Source: Mytilus californianus
Lineage: Eukaryota; Mollusca; Bivalvia; Mytilida; Mytilidae
Direction of reading: 5' to 3'
Length of the DNA: 64,000 nucleotides
Assembly (NCBI RefSeq): GCF_021869535.1
Contig: NW_026262668.1
Coordinates: 12,074,348 to 12,138,347, forward strand
The notes under the pieces were generated by a model. It was not told the DNA's origin, did no database searches, and saw nothing but the letters and a program-made list of their open reading frames with translations. Position 1 is the stretch's first letter; each line of letters opens with the position of its first letter. Shown piece after piece: positions 61,934 to 64,000 of the stretch. The position numbers were made by a program, and so were the translations under genes.

Positions 61934-61993
61934 GATGCATTACTAAACAATTATTTAGAAAACATAAAAATATATTTTTTTGGAACTGCCCTC

Positions 61994-62001
61994 CCGGAAG
62001 T
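61994..62001 (+). promoter_or_regulatory. Candidate ETS-type site upstream of the FKBP15 start
   Basis: CCGGAAGT lies about 61 bases upstream of the ATG, in a short GC-richer patch (CTCCCGGAAGTCATATGAG) within AT-rich DNA. ETS sites are common in TATA-less housekeeping promoters. The transcription start is unknown, so this is suggestive only. Confidence 0.3.
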
Positions 62002-62245
62002 CATATGAGATCGGGAAAAGTCAGGTGACTAATTGTTTTCGCATATTATTCAGAAAGAACAACTGGAATAAAAAGATATAGATTGTATTGATAAAAATGA
62101 ACCAATGTTATAAATATTTTTACTTTAAGTTGTTTCAACTCCTATCTTTAAAAAAAGCGACGCTAAAAGTTCGAAACTGGTTGTGGTTAGTTGTTTATGT
62201 CACCTGTTGCAATCTTGGAACATATGTTTTATTGACATGGGGCGT

Positions 62246-62352
62246 GTTTTATTGGTCTCTTCTGCACATCTCCAGAATGTCTTCTGGTGAAGAGTCCAAA
62301 AAAATGAATCTGGACCTCTTCTGGAGATATTCTACGGAAGATCAATAAAACA
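62246..62352. repeat. Imperfect palindrome of about 107 bp
   Basis: GTTTTATTGGTCTCTTCTGC and ATCTCCAGAATG on the left face GACCTCTTCTGGAGATATTC and GATCAATAAAAC on the right, inverted with mismatches. Located about 310 bases upstream of the FKBP15 ATG. Confidence 0.5.
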
Positions 62353-63139
62353 AAAATTCAATTTGCCGTCGAATATAGCAGATTTTTTTTATGTTGGATG
62401 ACATATTAAATGAAGTTTACGATGATTATATAGAAAATTAAGATAAGTCCGGTATACATGACTGTAAAAGTGTGCTCTGTTCGTGACATTTTTCTTTTTT
62501 CTTTCTTCTAACTCAATTTTGCTAGACAAATCAGGCGTAAACCCCCACTATTTGATTTTAAGAATAATCTTAAACTGCACAAAAATTCGTGACCAAAAAG
62601 GACATCTTGTCTATCCAATTTTTTTAAAGTAACCAAACTGGATTATTTTTGTATAAAGCAAAGATATCGGAAAGTTCTCAAAATCATTTTTCTCTGGTGG
62701 TCCTTGAAGAAAATCTTCTGGTCTTATCTATTATTTCTATTGCATAATTTCGATGGTCAAAACCTTCGGACCACCACTTTTCAAAAATTTTCATTGTATA
62801 TGGATCTAGTATATGCAAGTATACAATGTATACCAGACATTTCTCAGACTGTTTTTTCTTCTTTTTTTTTTTTTAATAAATCCGTTGGTTGTGTACTGAT
62901 TGATACTTCAGTCTGGGAGAACAAGATTTATTTCAGTACCATAGTTGTAATTAGCTTTGAACAAACTTCCAGTAATTGCAAATACTCTTATTTCGGTGCT
63001 TTGTGTCTTTGTCTTAATGTAAGTTTTTTTGTGTGTCTCGTACCGATCTTTTGAGTTACTCTAATTGCAATAGATTTGTGCAGGTTGTTCTTATATTGTA
63101 CTGTTACACCTCTGTTCAAGCTTCGGCGAGGGTTGAGCG

Positions 63140-63505
63140 CTCACAAACATGTTATTGAACTGTTACACCACTGTCCCAGGATAGGGGCTGGTTGGGCCGG
63201 ATCCCGCTAACATGTTTAACCTCGCCACATTCTGAATGTATGTGCCTGTCCCAAGTTAAGAGCCTGTAATTCAGTGATTTTCGTTTGTTGCTGTGTTACA
63301 TATTTGTTTTTCGTTCATTTTTTTGTACATTAATTAGACCGTTAGTTTTCTCGTTTGAATTGTTTTACATTTGTGATTTTGGGGCCTTTTATAGCTGACT
63401 ATGCGGTATGGGCTTTGCTTATTGTTGAAGGCCGTACGGTGACCTATAGCTGTTAATTGCTGTGTCATTTGGTCTCTTGTGGAGGGTTGTCTCATTGGCA
63501 ATCTT
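63140..63505 (+). mobile_element. Dispersed CTCATTGGCAATC repeat, full-length-like copy
   Basis: TAACATGTTTAACCTCGCCA, GTGCCTGTCCCAAGTTAAGA, TATAGCTGACTATGCGGTAT, GAAGGCCGTACGGTGACC and GTCTCATTGGCAATC. Followed directly by another copy. Confidence 0.75.
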
Positions 63506-63825
63506 CGTTTTTATATTAACCCTGCCATATTCTTTGTGTGTCTGTCCCAAGTCAGGAGCCTGTAGTTTAGTTGTTGTCGTTGGTTCATGTCTCGACTCAT
63601 ATTTGATATTTTGTAAATTATTTTGTCATGTATAATTAGGCCGTAAGTTTTTTCGTTTGAATTGTTTCTCACACTTTTCACGTCGGGTCTTTTGACAGTA
63701 TCGGGTTTTGTCAGTGTTAAAGGCCTTAATTACGGTTGCCTATAATTGCTTACATCCACTTCATATTTGAATTTTGGTGGATAGTTGCTTCATTGGCAAT
63801 CATACCCCATCTCCTTATTTTTGCA
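63506..63825 (+). mobile_element. Dispersed CTCATTGGCAATC repeat, adjacent second copy
   Basis: AACCCTGCCATATTCTTTG, GTCCCAAGTCAGGAGCCTGT, TTTTTTCGTTTGAATTG, TAATTGCTTACATCCACTTC and TTCATTGGCAATCATACCCC. About 75-80 percent similar to the copy before it, so the two are separate insertions or an old tandem pair. Confidence 0.7.
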
Positions 63826-64000
63826 TTAACTACATTCGTATCGATTCAAACCAATATCGAAATGTAGTTTAAACCATGTTTTCATAACGTGCAGTCGATA
63901 ATCAATGTAGACCTTGTGAGTAGATAAAACTATAGGTATGCAGTCCATGATAATATTTTTATTCAGGAAGACACATCTTCTGAAAAAAAAATGATAATAA
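63826..64000. other. Right edge, nothing recognised
   Basis: AT-rich DNA without assignable features. Confidence 0.4.

Larger units (their letters stand above)
61934..63139. other. 5' flank of FKBP15
   Basis: Probable 5' UTR and promoter region. Contains an imperfect palindrome at 62246-62352 and an inverted pair TGGTGGTCCTTGAAG / CCTTCGGACCACCA at 62695 and 62762. No divergent gene could be supported. Confidence 0.4.

Noticed and set aside
62088-62348. 86-codon plus-strand frame upstream of FKBP15, a possible divergent gene
   Set aside because: Its C-terminal part is translated palindrome and no family is recognised; kept only as 5' flank.
62704-63054. 116-codon plus-strand frame
   Set aside because: Composition of hydrophobic runs from T-rich DNA; no homology recognised.

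Overview
The window is AT-rich, intron-dense animal DNA. Its dispersed repeats (blocks ending in motifs such as CTCATTGGCAATCATACC or TTGTCTCTTTGACACATTCC, elements with ACGG/GAC microsatellite tails, a tRNA-derived SINE) look like those I associate with marine mussels (Mytilidae, Bivalvia). That placement is from memory of such repeats, not a search. No bacterial operons, rRNA, functional tRNA or CRISPR are visible.

One large gene fills almost all of it: an FKBP15 (WAFL) orthologue on the minus strand, from the ATG at 61933 to the stop at 2160. I resolved 30 coding exons with GT/AG junctions whose phases all agree, giving 3747 coding bases (1248 residues plus stop). The protein has an acidic MF start, a WH1-like domain (about 58-165), an FKBP domain (about 175-276) with a canonical-looking pocket, a Ser/Pro and Gln/Pro-rich linker, a long coiled coil (about 475-905), an acidic tail and a conserved C-terminus PPPPLFGDD...LDWLS. 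FKBP15 family proteins link early endosomes to actin and microtubules and are reported to associate with the WASH/FAM21 machinery.

A second gene, on the plus strand at 37218-38702, is nested in the 10.1-kb intron 14. It encodes a five-pass membrane protein with a faintly XK-like N-terminal half and a glycosylated, Cys-containing C-terminal domain; its first exon is probably missing from the call.

Layout: 1-2159 3' flank and probable 3' UTR; 2160-13895 exons 30-19, with arrays at 3454-5390, 10450-10870 and 12484-13252; 13896-24778 the repeat-packed intron 18; 24779-32263 exons 18-15; 32264-42399 intron 14 (long inverted repeat, nested gene, a MULE-like element, 60-bp and 67-bp arrays); 42400-48150 exons 14-7 (linker and FKBP domain); 48151-52812 intron 6, with a 2.2-kb composite repeat; 52813-61933 exons 6-1, with a FLYWCH-type transposon relic, a SINE, TIR elements and a LINE fragment; 61934-64000 the 5' flank.

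The most unusual signal is that at least four splice junctions of this one gene (exon 29 acceptor; exon 20, exon 14 and exon 18 donors) are embedded in local tandem duplications whose units contain the splice site or sequence resembling it. The extreme case puts 25 near-identical decoy acceptors upstream of exon 29. I did not find a convincing new multi-gene system; the splice-site arrays are the best candidate for something undescribed.
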